This document shows positions 8,277 to 16,231 of a DNA stretch of 36,246 nt, piece after piece (within the stretch, counting starts at the first letter, position 1; every line of letters begins with the position of its first letter). The stretch covers positions 1-36,246 of the forward strand of contig JAGGAE010000012.1 of NCBI GenBank assembly GCA_017889725.1, read 5' to 3'. The DNA is from Bacillota bacterium (GTDB taxonomy: Bacteria; Bacillota; Negativicutes; Sporomusales; CTSoil-080). The notes under the pieces were generated by a model, which was not told the origin of the DNA, made no database searches, and was given only the letters and a program-made list of their open reading frames with translations. A program made the translations under genes and the position numbers.

Positions 8277-9170
8277 TCAGTCCATCTCCTTTACCACTTC
8301 GGTACCAATTCCGGTGTCAGTGAATATTTCCAGCAGCAAAGAATGCGGCTGCCTGCCATCAACAATATGCGTTTTTGCCGCCCCGCCTGATAACGCGCGG
8401 ATACAGGCTTCTACCTTGGGAATCATTCCCCCGTCAATGCTGCCCTCTTTTATCATTTTTTGTGCTTCAGAAAAGGTCAGTGTAGAAATAAAGGTATTTT
8501 TATCGTGATAGTCATGGTAAATGCCTTCTACATCGGTAAGAAGTACCAGTTTTTCCGCTTTGAGCGCGCCGGCAATTTCTCCGGCTACATAGTCCGCATT
8601 AATATTATAGCTTTCGCCCGCCTCGCCTACCCCGATGGGAGCTATGACCGGAATATAGTCGGAGTCGATCATGCTGTGTAGAATGCCGGGATTTACTTGT
8701 GTAACATCCCCGACAAACCCGATGTCAACCTCTTTCACCGTATCTTGTTCGTGTACCTTTGCCAAATGCTTGGCAGCCACCAATAAACTGGCGTCTTTTC
8801 CATTCAGCCCGACAGCTTTTGCCCCATACTGGTTTAATAGGCCGACGATTTCCGTATTGATTTTACCGACCAGCACCATTTCAGCCACGGCTACTGTTTC
8901 GGCGTCTGTTACTCTAAGCCCACTGACAAAATCGGATTTTTTGCCCATTTGCTGAAGCATAGCTGTGATTTCCGGCCCCCCGCCATGCACAACTACCGGG
9001 CGTAATCCAATGTATTTCATCAGAATAATATCCTGAATCACACTGCGCTTTAGTTCATTATTGATCATAGCGTTGCCGCCGTATTTAATTACTACTGTTT
9101 TGCCGCCGAACTTTTGAATGTAGGGCAGCGCTTCAATAAGCACTGTCGCTTTTTCTACCGTTTTGAGCAT
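8277..9170 (-). CDS. argB: Acetylglutamate kinase
   Basis: ArgB phosphorylates N-acetylglutamate with ATP. The start is ATG 9170 (MLKTVEKATVLIEALPYI), preceded by AGGGAG; a longer open frame upstream has no support. The 297-residue protein shows the amino-acid-kinase motifs IKYGGNAM (residues 28–35) and VHGGGPEI (61–68), and LTDVEGI in the ATP half. The N-terminal helix KATVLIEALPYIQKF resembles that of hexameric, arginine-inhibited NAGKs, so feedback control by arginine is likely (inference). It abuts argD. Confidence 0.96.
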   Translation of the reverse strand: MLKTVEKATVLIEALPYIQKFGGKTVVIKYGGNAMINNELKRSVIQDIILMKYIGLRPVVVHGGGPEITAMLQQMGKKSDFVSGLRVTDAETVAVAEMVLVGKINTEIVGLLNQYGAKAVGLNGKDASLLVAAKHLAKVHEQDTVKEVDIGFVGDVTQVNPGILHSMIDSDYIPVIAPIGVGEAGESYNINADYVAGEIAGALKAEKLVLLTDVEGIYHDYHDKNTFISTLTFSEAQKMIKEGSIDGGMIPKVEACIRALSGGAAKTHIVDGRQPHSLLLEIFTDTGIGTEVVKEMD

Positions 9171-9195
9171 GGCTAAGACTCCCTTCTTACCGTAA

Positions 9196-10404
9196 TCAGG
9201 TGCTATAATCGGCGTTAATTTTGACGTATTCATAAGAAAAATCACAAGTCCAGACAGTAGCTTGTGCCGTCCCCTGCCCAAGCTGGATTTCCACATTGAT
9301 ATCCCGCTCTTTCATAACCTCTTGTAAAGCGTGAATGTCCGGTTTTGCGTCAACACCGTCTTTGACAATGGTAATGCCGCCAAGAGCCAGCGTAGTTTTA
9401 TTTTGATCCACCTCGGCACCAGAGTAACCGACAGCGCATAATATACGTCCCCAGTTCGGATCTTGACCAAAAAAGGCAGTTTTTACAAGCGGCGACTTCG
9501 CCACCGACATCGCGGCCTTTTTCGCATCCTGAAAGCTGGCAGCGCCTTTCACTTGAATCTCAAGGAATTTGGTAGCTCCTTCCCCGTCCTGCACTACCTG
9601 TTTCGCCAAATAGATGCAAACCTCTTTTAATGCCGCTACGAATTCTTTATAGACGCTAGTTTTGGTCGAGTCAATCACTTTATTCGTTGCCTGACCGCTG
9701 GCCATTACGCTAATCATATCGTTGGTACTGGTATCGCCGTCTACGGTAATCATATGGAAGGACACGTCTACACACTCTTGGAGAGCTGCCTTAAGAACTG
9801 CCGGGCTGATTGCCGCATCGGTAGTAATAAAACACAGCATAGTCGCCATATTGGGATGAATCATGCCTGCGCCTTTCGCAATACCGGCAATGCGGGCTTT
9901 TGTGCCGTCCAAGTCAAATTCAAACGCACATTCTTTAGTAAAGGTGTCTGTGGTCATAATCCCTTTTATGGCTTTACTATGTCCGTCTTTTGAAAGCGCC
10001 GTAGACGCTTTTTTTATTCCGGCCGTAACTTTATCCATCGGCAAGTTGACACCAATAATTCCAGTGGAAGCCACCAATACATCATTGAATTCGACACCAA
10101 GCGCTTCAGCGGCCACGGTCGCCATAGTTTTTGCATCGGCCAGGCCCTGTTCTCCCGTTGATGCATTCGCACAGCCAGAGTTCACTACAGCCGCCCTGAG
10201 CCAACCGTTCTCCACGGCCTGCCGCGATACAAGAACAGGAGCCGCCGCCATGGCGTTCGTGGTAAACATCGCCGCCGCTGCCGCCGGGACTTCACTAAAA
10301 ATAATGGTAACATCTTCTTTGCCGCTTTTCTTTATGCCGGCTTTTACTCCGGCTGCTGTAAACCCTTGCGGTGCACAGACACCGCCGGTAATATTCTTCA
10401 TCAT
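9196..10404 (-). CDS. argJ: Glutamate N-acetyltransferase / amino-acid acetyltransferase
   Basis: ArgJ recycles the acetyl group from acetylornithine to glutamate and, in bifunctional forms, also uses acetyl-CoA to start the pathway. The 402-residue precursor contains the self-cleavage and nucleophile site GMIHPNMATML, with Thr188 as the predicted N-terminal nucleophile of the beta chain, and the VNSGCANA oxyanion region (residues 74–81). The end, VKINADYST, resembles the family's conserved C-terminus. ATG 10404 (followed by a second ATG) has GGAGGAGAA upstream. No argA-like gene or argE is visible, which fits the cyclic pathway. Bifunctionality cannot be told from sequence alone. Confidence 0.95.
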   Translation of the reverse strand: MMKNITGGVCAPQGFTAAGVKAGIKKSGKEDVTIIFSEVPAAAAAMFTTNAMAAAPVLVSRQAVENGWLRAAVVNSGCANASTGEQGLADAKTMATVAAEALGVEFNDVLVASTGIIGVNLPMDKVTAGIKKASTALSKDGHSKAIKGIMTTDTFTKECAFEFDLDGTKARIAGIAKGAGMIHPNMATMLCFITTDAAISPAVLKAALQECVDVSFHMITVDGDTSTNDMISVMASGQATNKVIDSTKTSVYKEFVAALKEVCIYLAKQVVQDGEGATKFLEIQVKGAASFQDAKKAAMSVAKSPLVKTAFFGQDPNWGRILCAVGYSGAEVDQNKTTLALGGITIVKDGVDAKPDIHALQEVMKERDINVEIQLGQGTAQATVWTCDFSYEYVKINADYST

Positions 10405-10445
10405 GCTCGTTCTCCTCCATAAAATGATAGATTTCGGTTTCTAAC

Positions 10446-11320
10446 TCACGGATAGAGCGGTGCTTGCATCAATCCGGTTTTTTCATCCAGGCCAAACAAT
10501 ATATTCAAGTTTTGTACCGCTTGCCCGGCCGCCCCTTTTACCAGGTTATCGATGGCGGCTACCGCAACAACGCGTCCTGCCCGGCTGTCTATATGCCAGC
10601 CAATATCACAGAAATTAGATCCTCTGGTGTTTTTCGTAGCAGGATACCCGCCTTGGCCTAAAAGCCGGATAAAATATTCATCGCCATAGCTTTCTTCATA
10701 CGCCTGGGTAACAACTTCAGCTGTAGTCCCAGCTGTAAGCGTTCCATAACAGGTACTAAGAATTCCCCGGGTCATGGGAATGAGATGGGGTGAAAAGGTA
10801 ACGACCACTTCGGCTCCCGCCTGTTCGCTGAGTTTTTCTTCTATCTCCGGCGTATGACGGTGACCGCCGATATTGTATGGCCGTACATTCTCAAAGGTTT
10901 CACTAAAATGGTTGGTCAGACTCAGCCCCCGCCCTGCTCCTATACGGAAGGAGCATCGGTATGTGTATGTTCTACCTTGTACCATTTCTGATACACTTCA
11001 GTATCATTAAACCGGTAATCTGCCCCTAAATCGATAACCTTAGTACCGGCAGCCAATAATGTTTTACCGGCAGCCATAGCGTGCCCGTGGGGCAGGGCTA
11101 AAAAAACAACGTCGCTTTCAGCGGCGATTTGCTCCAGCTGCCGCATGCTTGATAAGGGTTTGCTGTAGTGATGATTAAGGTGAGGATAGACATTGTTTAT
11201 GCTTTCACCGGTTTGGTTTTCCGATGTAATATGCGCAATTTCAACTGCCGGATGGACCGCCAAAATGCGGAGCAATTCTTCCCCCGTATACCCTGTAGCC
11301 CCAATAATGCTTACCTTCAT
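10446..11320 (-). pseudogene. argC: N-acetyl-gamma-glutamyl-phosphate reductase, broken by an internal deletion with frameshift
   Basis: ArgC reduces N-acetylglutamyl phosphate with NADPH. The N-terminal part, from ATG 11320 (GGAGG upstream), has the Rossmann motif GATGYTGEELLRIL and continues to WYKVEHTHTDAPSV, where the frame meets a stop at 10940. The C-terminal part is in another frame from GAGRGLSLTNHFSE through GSNFCDIG to PLYP and is normal. About 50 residues are absent between them, normally carrying YGLPE, the catalytic cysteine motif NPGCYPT and VDAKSGVSGAG. The product could not be active. It is the first gene of the arginine operon, so an assembly error is more credible than a natural mutation. 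Confidence 0.88.
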
Positions 11321-11340
11321 TTGTCAGCCTCCTTTGCGTT

Positions 11341-11375
11341 TTTATAATTATACATCTTTATGTATAAAAATTCAA
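11341..11375 (-). promoter_or_regulatory. argC operon promoter overlapped by two ARG boxes
   Basis: On the minus strand TTGAAT (11370–11375) and TATAAT (11347–11352) are 17 bases apart, a strong sigma-A-type promoter for the arginine operon. Two palindromic sites resembling the ArgR/AhrC half-site pattern TGAAT-N4-ATTCA overlap it: 11361–11374 (TGTATAAAAATTCA, 9 of 10 fixed positions) covers the -35 side, and 11341–11354 (7 of 10) covers the -10 box. Their centres are 20 bases apart, about two helical turns, as in known double ARG boxes. Arginine-dependent repression by ArgR is inferred. Confidence 0.7.
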
Positions 11376-11452
11376 TACATATTTGCACTTTCTTCCTTCA
11401 AAATAGAATTTTGTTTTTTCACAATTTTCCGTTTCTGTATAATTCCCCAACC

Positions 11453-11492
11453 AGAAAGAATAAAAACCGCTAATGCGGTTTTTATTCTTTCT
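11453..11492 (-). terminator. Terminator of the cwlD–amr operon
   Basis: A perfect 18-bp stem (11453–11470 with 11475–11492) encloses a TAAT loop, with a core of AAAAACCGC/GCGGTTTTT. It follows the amrS stop by 22 bases and precedes the argC promoter on the same strand. The symmetrical A/T flanks would allow termination in either direction. Confidence 0.85.
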
Positions 11493-11514
11493 ACTATATC
11501 GTTTTAACACTAAA

Positions 11515-12507
11515 TTAGAAAGCCGTAGTACCAACAACGGCAATGGATTCTCCGCAAGTTGGGCACTGGTTATTGCCGGTCAGATAGCTTCGGGCATGCA
11601 TCCGGTCAATGACCAGCGTTTCGCATTGCGGACAAAAGGTATTGGCTCCTTGTTTGCCGGTGTTTCCCAGATAGACATAATTCAAATGCTTTTTTGCGGC
11701 TTGATACGCCGCTTCCAGTGTGCTATGCGGTGTTGGCGGAATATCCATTTTATAGTTGGGAAAGTAGCGGGAAAAGTGAAGAGGTATATCCCGGTCAAGC
11801 TCTGCCAGCCATTTTGCCAGATCTTCCAGTTCCGACAAGTTATCATTATGTCCTGGGATAACTAAGCAGGTGATTTCTACATGGGCGGCGCGTACTGCCA
11901 ACTCGACGGTTTGTTTAACGGCACTGAGCCAGCCGGAGCAAAGGTCTGAATAAAAGGTTTCATTAAAGGCTTTAACATCTATGTTGAATGCATCTATATA
12001 AGGCATAAGTTCTAAGAGTGGTTCCTTATTGAGAAAGCCGTTGGTTACCAGCACATTCTTGAAACCTCTTTGCTTAACCTCTTTCGCCGTTTCCAGCACA
12101 AATTCATACCATACCCCCGGCTCCGAATAGGTATAGGCCACACCGATATTCCGCTTGTCCACCCGCTGCGCCTGTTCTGCCACTTCCTTCGGTGACAAAG
12201 GCACTGTGGATGGCTTTTGCTGGGCTATGTGCCAATTTTGGCAAAACCGGCAGGTAAAATTACAGCCCCAACTTCCTAATGACAAAATCCAACTTCCAGG
12301 ATAGAAATGATACAAGGGTTTCTTTTCTATCGGATCTATCGCGCTCGACGTACATTCACCATAATTCTCTGCGTACAGAATACCTCCCTGATTGGTTCGT
12401 GTCCGGCAAAATCCGTTTTTCCCTTCACCGATAGAGCAATCGCGCGGACAGAGACGGCAAACTGTCATCCCTTGTTCTTTAGCTTCAAAATATCTGGCCT
12501 CCAGCAA
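11515..12507 (-). CDS. amrS: AmmeMemoRadiSam system radical SAM enzyme
   Basis: This 330-residue radical SAM protein carries the 4Fe-4S motif CNFTCRFC (Cys82, Cys86, Cys89), an N-terminal cysteine cluster CRLCPRDC with a further cysteine at 34, and a C-terminal zinc ribbon CPQC...CPTC. The family is encoded with Memo-like and AMMECR1-like proteins across prokaryotes; its substrate is not established to my knowledge. The start is TTG 12507, seven bases after GAGGTG; it sits 12 bases after amrA. The PflA-like core and the IDVKAF and PGHND segments fit family members well. It is intact and ends the operon. Confidence 0.9.
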   Translation of the reverse strand: MLEARYFEAKEQGMTVCRLCPRDCSIGEGKNGFCRTRTNQGGILYAENYGECTSSAIDPIEKKPLYHFYPGSWILSLGSWGCNFTCRFCQNWHIAQQKPSTVPLSPKEVAEQAQRVDKRNIGVAYTYSEPGVWYEFVLETAKEVKQRGFKNVLVTNGFLNKEPLLELMPYIDAFNIDVKAFNETFYSDLCSGWLSAVKQTVELAVRAAHVEITCLVIPGHNDNLSELEDLAKWLAELDRDIPLHFSRYFPNYKMDIPPTPHSTLEAAYQAAKKHLNYVYLGNTGKQGANTFCPQCETLVIDRMHARSYLTGNNQCPTCGESIAVVGTTAF

Positions 12508-12519
12508 CCCCCATCACCT

Positions 12520-13041
12520 CTATGTATACCTTGTTACCCGAAACCGGTAAAGTTCAACGCTTTCGTGGGGGCCAATCCCCGCTTTTTGTTTGGCTATACT
12601 AACCTGCTGGTCTACTGTGTCTACCCCTTCTAAATCCGGCAATAGCAGCCCCGACCTTCTTCCACTCCGAACGATGACTCCGTACACCTTAGGGTCAAGT
12701 TCTTGGTGAGATTGTACAGGTTCAGGCTCGCCTAATATGTCAACAGAAATTGTGATCTCGTCTAATTCTTCCGCTCTAACCGGATTAAACCGGGGATCAA
12801 CCGTTGCCGCTTTGACCGCATTATGAATGATTTCATCGGCAACTGTAGGCTGCGTGGACTGTATAGTTCCAATGCATCCCCGCAACTCTCCGCCTTTTTT
12901 AAGCGACACAAACGTTCCGGCCTGCCCCTCTAAAACTGGGTCACTGTAATCGCCGGATAACAGGGTACCCTTAGTTACATAGTGTTCCAAACTTCTCCGG
13001 GCTAAGGCCACCGGTACACTATTCTCACTCACTGTCTTCAC
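12520..13041 (-). CDS. amrA: AMMECR1-domain protein of the AmmeMemoRadiSam system
   Basis: The protein (about 170 residues) has the AMMECR1 hallmark LRGCIGT (LKKGGELRGCIGTIQ, residues 47–61), then DPRFNPV and the family-like ISVDILGEPEPV. GTG 13041 or GTG 13032 could start it; AAGAAGG is better spaced for 13032. Either way it overlaps the end of amrB (17 or 8 bases), so translation is probably coupled. AMMECR1 proteins are cytosolic with no settled biochemical role. Full length, no anomaly. Confidence 0.9.
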   Translation of the reverse strand: MKTVSENSVPVALARRSLEHYVTKGTLLSGDYSDPVLEGQAGTFVSLKKGGELRGCIGTIQSTQPTVADEIIHNAVKAATVDPRFNPVRAEELDEITISVDILGEPEPVQSHQELDPKVYGVIVRSGRRSGLLLPDLEGVDTVDQQVSIAKQKAGIGPHESVELYRFRVTRYT

Positions 13042-13766
13042 CTTCTTGCATCATACATAATATGACTCCATACCCTACACCGAACGGTCCTTCGTAGGAT
13101 AACATTTTCACTTTGCTGTGCAGCCCTCCTAAGACCCCCATCATAAAGGCCGAAGGCCTAAGACCGCATTCACCGGCTTCCTCTACTAACTCAGCATCCA
13201 TATTCAAGATGGCCTTGGCATCCATAGCAACAATCTTTTCCAGCAGCAATTTATCAAATTCCGTCCCCCGCGGGCTATAACCAGCCGGAGCTTCCGGCGT
13301 CAGCCTGTGTGATAAATCGCCCGAGGCGATGACTGCCACCTTTTTATCAACTAAGCCGATAGCTGCCTGTACTGCCTTTCCAAACGTATACATTTCCTCA
13401 TACGGTAAGAACCCTACCGTGACATGAACCAGCTGTCCTCTAAAACCTGCCTCGTGAAGATAGTACAGCGGCACCATTGCTCCGTGGTCCAGTTCCATGG
13501 AAAACCGGTAGGTGTTGGCTACTTCATCCGTTATTTCCATAGTATTAATACCCAAATGTTCCGCTTTGCGTAATATATGCCTGACAAGCTGGCCGTCCGT
13601 CTCATACCCCAGCAAGCACCGTTTGGACACCTAGCTTTTTCACTGTTTCAGCTACTTGCTGTGCCGCACTGATAGTGGCCTGGACTTTTTTACACTCCTC
13701 CCGCCCCACCTCAGGCACCATAATCGGTGGATGCGGCATCAATGCACAAACCACTAAATTTTTCAC
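13025..13766 (-). pseudogene. amrB: Memo-like protein of the AmmeMemoRadiSam system, broken by an internal deletion with frameshift
   Basis: The N-terminal 54 residues, from GTG 13766 (AGGAG seven bases upstream), read MKNLVVCALMPHPPIMVPEVG, typical of Memo/LigB-fold AmrB, then reach an in-frame TGA at 13602 after GVQTVLAGV. The rest is in another frame, from YETDGQLVRHILRKAEHLGI through SGDLSHRLTPEAP (conserved histidine site) to the end. About 35–40 residues are missing between 'QTV' and 'YETDG', including the SPHGP motif expected there. LigB-fold members bind metal through such histidines, so the product would be inactive. Both halves are otherwise normal. Confidence 0.83.
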
Positions 13767-13786
13767 ATCACCACTCCTCTCAGCGG

Positions 13787-14506
13787 TTATCTTGCCACGG
13801 AATGACTAAAATGATACGCCAATGCTTTCGCAATATGCTCCACAAGATTCTTCTGGTATGTCGGATTGGCTAGTAGGTCCGCCTCCCTCGGATTACTTAA
13901 AAAACCTGTCTCTACCAAAATTCCGGGAACATCAATATTTTTCAATATCAGAATATTTAAATCCTTCCTAGCCTGACGTTTATTCCCGGGCGGGAAATTT
14001 CTAAGAGACTGTTGCACAATCTCAGCTATATCTATATTTTGCTGTAGCTTGGGATTATAGTAGACCTCCGCCCCAAACCATTCCTTACCTCGTATAGCAT
14101 TAGTATGAAGGCTAACGAATAGGTCGGCACCAGACTGATTGATAATGCTAACGCGCTTCAGAAGGTCGTTTCTTTTCCCGCCTTTTCCCCTAGTGTAATA
14201 ATCTATATCGCAGTCCCTGGTAAGCACAACATTCGCGCCATACGTCTTTAACACTTGTGCCAAAGAAACCGCTAATTCCAAAGTAATATCTTTTTCAATC
14301 TGCCCGTTATACCGAGCCCCGCTGTCAATTCCGCCATGCCCCGGGTCAATAGCAATGGTTCTGCCGGAAAGCACCGACAGGTCCACACCTTCCACTTCCT
14401 CTATCGTAGGCTTACTTTCGGCCCATAGACGAACGCCAAGCACAACCAACATGCTAACAGCCAGTACCAGGCGTAGGCTCTTCTTTTTTAATCGCACAAT
14501 GAACAT
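13787..14506 (-). CDS. cwlD: N-acetylmuramoyl-L-alanine amidase CwlD (spore cortex)
   Basis: CwlD is a zinc amidase that, with PdaA, produces muramic-delta-lactam in the spore cortex, which is needed for germination. The 239-residue protein has an N-terminal membrane anchor (about residues 9–28) and an Amidase_3 domain: IAIDPGHGG (zinc His57), the glutamate in QIEKDITLE (about 71), SLHTNA (second His) and the catalytic VETGFLSN. The length matches CwlD (about 237). ATG 14506 follows GGGGGATATAAGAA. The amr genes start 20 bases downstream, suggesting one transcript. A general autolytic amidase is the alternative, but length and a lone domain favour CwlD, implying an endospore former. Confidence 0.85.
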   Translation of the reverse strand: MFIVRLKKKSLRLVLAVSMLVVLGVRLWAESKPTIEEVEGVDLSVLSGRTIAIDPGHGGIDSGARYNGQIEKDITLELAVSLAQVLKTYGANVVLTRDCDIDYYTRGKGGKRNDLLKRVSIINQSGADLFVSLHTNAIRGKEWFGAEVYYNPKLQQNIDIAEIVQQSLRNFPPGNKRQARKDLNILILKNIDVPGILVETGFLSNPREADLLANPTYQKNLVEHIAKALAYHFSHSVAR

Positions 14507-14583
14507 TTCTTATATCCCCCAAATGTGTATTCTCAAAAACCATATGCGATTATCGTAAAAGGTATGTCGCAAGCTTAGCCATC

Positions 14584-14612
14584 TGGTCAAATTATTGTAT
14601 GTAGGGTAAAAT
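14584..14612 (+). promoter_or_regulatory. Candidate promoter of the glycosyltransferase gene
   Basis: TGGTCA (14584–14589) and TAAAAT (14607–14612) are spaced by 17 bases, 4 of 6 and 5 of 6 consensus matches, placing a start near 14619 and the AAGGGGG ribosome site shortly after. It lies in the 137-base divergent region between cwlD and this gene. I found no convincing sigma-G or sigma-A site for cwlD on the other strand. Confidence 0.4.
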
Positions 14613-14643
14613 GATGGTAGAGTTTACATTAAAGGGGGTACCT

Positions 14644-15393
14644 ATGCGTTTAGGCAAATTTTTACTTTTACTTTTTTTAGTTTTTGGTGCTGCCTTTTAC
14701 TGGGCTGACAGTAATGTTAAACAAACTCCATCATCATCTGCCATAAGCATAGATGATGATGCCTCCTTTTTTCACAGAGTATACCGCGTCTTTGCCTTAA
14801 AAAAAGAGATAAATGCTAAAGTAAGTAAGGTAAACTATACTCGGATTAAGGACATACCTTTGGTGCTTCAGCAATCGATTATTGCAGTGGAAGACAACCG
14901 GTTTTATCATCATTACGGTTTTGACATTGAAGGAATTCTCCGTGCCATGTTGGTAAATCTTCAACGCGGCGAAGTTGAAGAAGGCGGCAGCACAATCACC
15001 CAGCAATTGGTCAAGAACCTCTTTCTTACCCATGAACGAACCTGGGGCCGTAAATTAGAAGAAGTGATCCTTTCTATCGACATGGAATTACGCTACTCTA
15101 AAGAAGAGATTCTGGAGCTATACCTTAACTCCATTTATTTTGGCTCAGGGGCAACGGGCATTGCCGATGCGGCAAAAATTTATTTTGATAAGCCCCCTTC
15201 TGAGCTTAACCTAGCAGAAAGCACTATGTTAGCCGGACTTCCCAACGCGCCCTCTCTATATTCACCCTACGTTGATTTCGCTGCGGCCAAACAGCGGCAA
15301 GCCGTGGTTTTATCTGTTTTGGTCAAACACGGATACATAGGCCCAAGTACCGCAGACGAGGCAAAAACAGCTCGTCTTAGACTGGCTAAGTAA
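14644..15393 (+). CDS. Monofunctional biosynthetic peptidoglycan glycosyltransferase (GT51)
   Basis: The 249-residue protein polymerises lipid II into glycan strands outside the membrane. It has an N-terminal anchor (about residues 5–20) and a GT51 domain with the catalytic-glutamate motif EDNRFYHHYGFD (83–94), GGSTITQQLVKNL (114–126), RKLEE, ELYLNSIYFG and LNLAESTMLAGLPNAPS. No penicillin-binding transpeptidase domain follows; the gene ends at the point where the GT domain normally ends, so it resembles MtgA or SgtB rather than a truncated class-A PBP. I chose ATG 14644 with AAGGGGG four bases before it, over an unsupported ATG at 14611. It is the only intact plus-strand gene. A long hairpin follows directly. 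Confidence 0.9.
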   Translation: MRLGKFLLLLFLVFGAAFYWADSNVKQTPSSSAISIDDDASFFHRVYRVFALKKEINAKVSKVNYTRIKDIPLVLQQSIIAVEDNRFYHHYGFDIEGILRAMLVNLQRGEVEEGGSTITQQLVKNLFLTHERTWGRKLEEVILSIDMELRYSKEEILELYLNSIYFGSGATGIADAAKIYFDKPPSELNLAESTMLAGLPNAPSLYSPYVDFAAAKQRQAVVLSVLVKHGYIGPSTADEAKTARLRLAK

Positions 15394-15395
15394 CG

Positions 15396-15445
15396 ATTAC
15401 TAGAAGGGGGGGCAACCCGTACAGGTTGTCCCCCCTTCTAGTAAT
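15396..15445 (+). terminator. Long perfect hairpin after the glycosyltransferase gene
   Basis: Two 22-base arms (15396–15417 and 15424–15445) pair fully except for one G·U, with a 6-base CGTACA loop and a run of G pairs in the stem. It begins two bases after the stop codon. The expected T-run is only TTT (15445–15447) before unrelated sequence, so termination could be weak, or the T-run may have been lost at a sequence junction. Confidence 0.65.
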
Positions 15446-15451
15446 TTCAGG

Positions 15452-15814
15452 ATGCTGGCCTATGGTATCTATATAATGTTCGTAGTAACTGCAATGGACG
15501 CGATTGGTTCAGCTTTTCAATTTTGGATTTATCCCATCAAATTATTTCCTGTAGTTCCTGATTCAGTGGGTATTGATTGGGGGTTTTTAGCGGTCGGGCA
15601 CATGCTGATATACCAGTACTTTCCACGGTGGAAATCATTTATTATTGTCGAGATTAGCTTTGCCGCTTTCCTGGCATTTATAGGTGAACCGCTTGCTGAG
15701 TGGTGCGGATTCTATTTTGTATTGCATTGGTATCACACCTGGTCGTTCCCCATTTATGTTATGAAAGCTGTTATTGGGAAATGGTTAATGGAAAAACTTA
15801 TATTGCGTAAATAG
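15452..15814 (+). pseudogene. CBO0543-like membrane protein, probably missing its N-terminus
   Basis: The frame encodes 120 hydrophobic residues with about four membrane segments. The central GHMLIYQYFPRWKSFI, the segment AFIGEPLAEWCGFY and the end WYHTWSFPIYVMK resemble the CBO0543 family of small integral membrane proteins found in spore formers; their function is unknown. Family members are, as I recall, about 160 residues, so one N-terminal helix or more seems absent. The first ATG (15452) has no ribosome site; the frame is open back to a stop at 15401–15403, through the preceding hairpin. I read it as a 5'-truncated gene, or a victim of the same sequence loss seen in neighbouring genes. 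The family call is from memory. Confidence 0.55.
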
Positions 15815-15947
15815 GCAATATTGGGATACCGTTTTATCGGTAAAAGAGCCTGTTCCTAAAAACTAGCCCAACTGCTGATTATTTGGAACACAAAATGCGA
15901 CTAGCTTCTTGATACGTTTCAAAATTAGAATTGTAACCTAAATAAAA

Positions 15948-15995
15948 AAGCTACCGCTAGAAAAACTTTGTTATCAGTTTTTCCAGTGGTAGCTT
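15948..15995 (-). terminator. Terminator-like hairpin, minus orientation
   Basis: A 19-base stem (15948–15966 with 15977–15995) has one G·U and one mismatch, a 10-base loop and, on the minus strand, six T in a row after the stem. There is no intact minus-strand gene directly upstream, so the transcript it would end is unknown. Confidence 0.55.
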
Positions 15996-16002
15996 CAGAG
16001 GC

Positions 16003-16029
16003 AAAAAAAGCACCTTACAAAGGTAAGGT
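16003..16029 (-). terminator. Short terminator-like hairpin, minus orientation
   Basis: ACCTTAC (16012–16018) pairs with GTAAGGT (16023–16029) around a 4-base loop, followed on the minus strand by GC and seven T (16003–16009). It would serve a transcript from 16030–16200 or back up the rpsI terminator. Confidence 0.5.
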
Positions 16030-16200
16030 AAAGTGAAAAGTGTGTTGTATATTTTTATAATACCTTATTATTGTTACATTTTTGTTACGAATTCTTTACT
16101 ATTTTGAATATTTTTGTGTAAGGTGACAAACGGAATTGTTGTGCTTTCAAATTACAAAAGAAGTCCCTGATCTCCCACTTAAAAGCTTTATTATTTTAAA

Positions 16201-16231
16201 AACCCGCACAAACTTTGCGTTTGCGCGGGTT
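16201..16231 (-). terminator. rplM–rpsI terminator
   Basis: The arms 16201–16212 and 16220–16231 pair at 11 of 12 positions (core AACCCGC/GCGGGTT) with a 7-base loop. On the minus strand the stem is followed by a short T-run and AT-rich DNA. It lies 15 bases after the rpsI stop. Confidence 0.8.

Noticed and set aside
13602-13604. Selenocysteine at the in-frame TGA of amrB
   Set aside because: The protein downstream of the TGA continues in a different frame, so reading through would not give the family sequence.
14644-15393. Truncated class-A penicillin-binding protein
   Set aside because: The gene ends at the natural boundary of the GT51 domain and a terminator-like hairpin follows at once, so a monofunctional glycosyltransferase is the better call.
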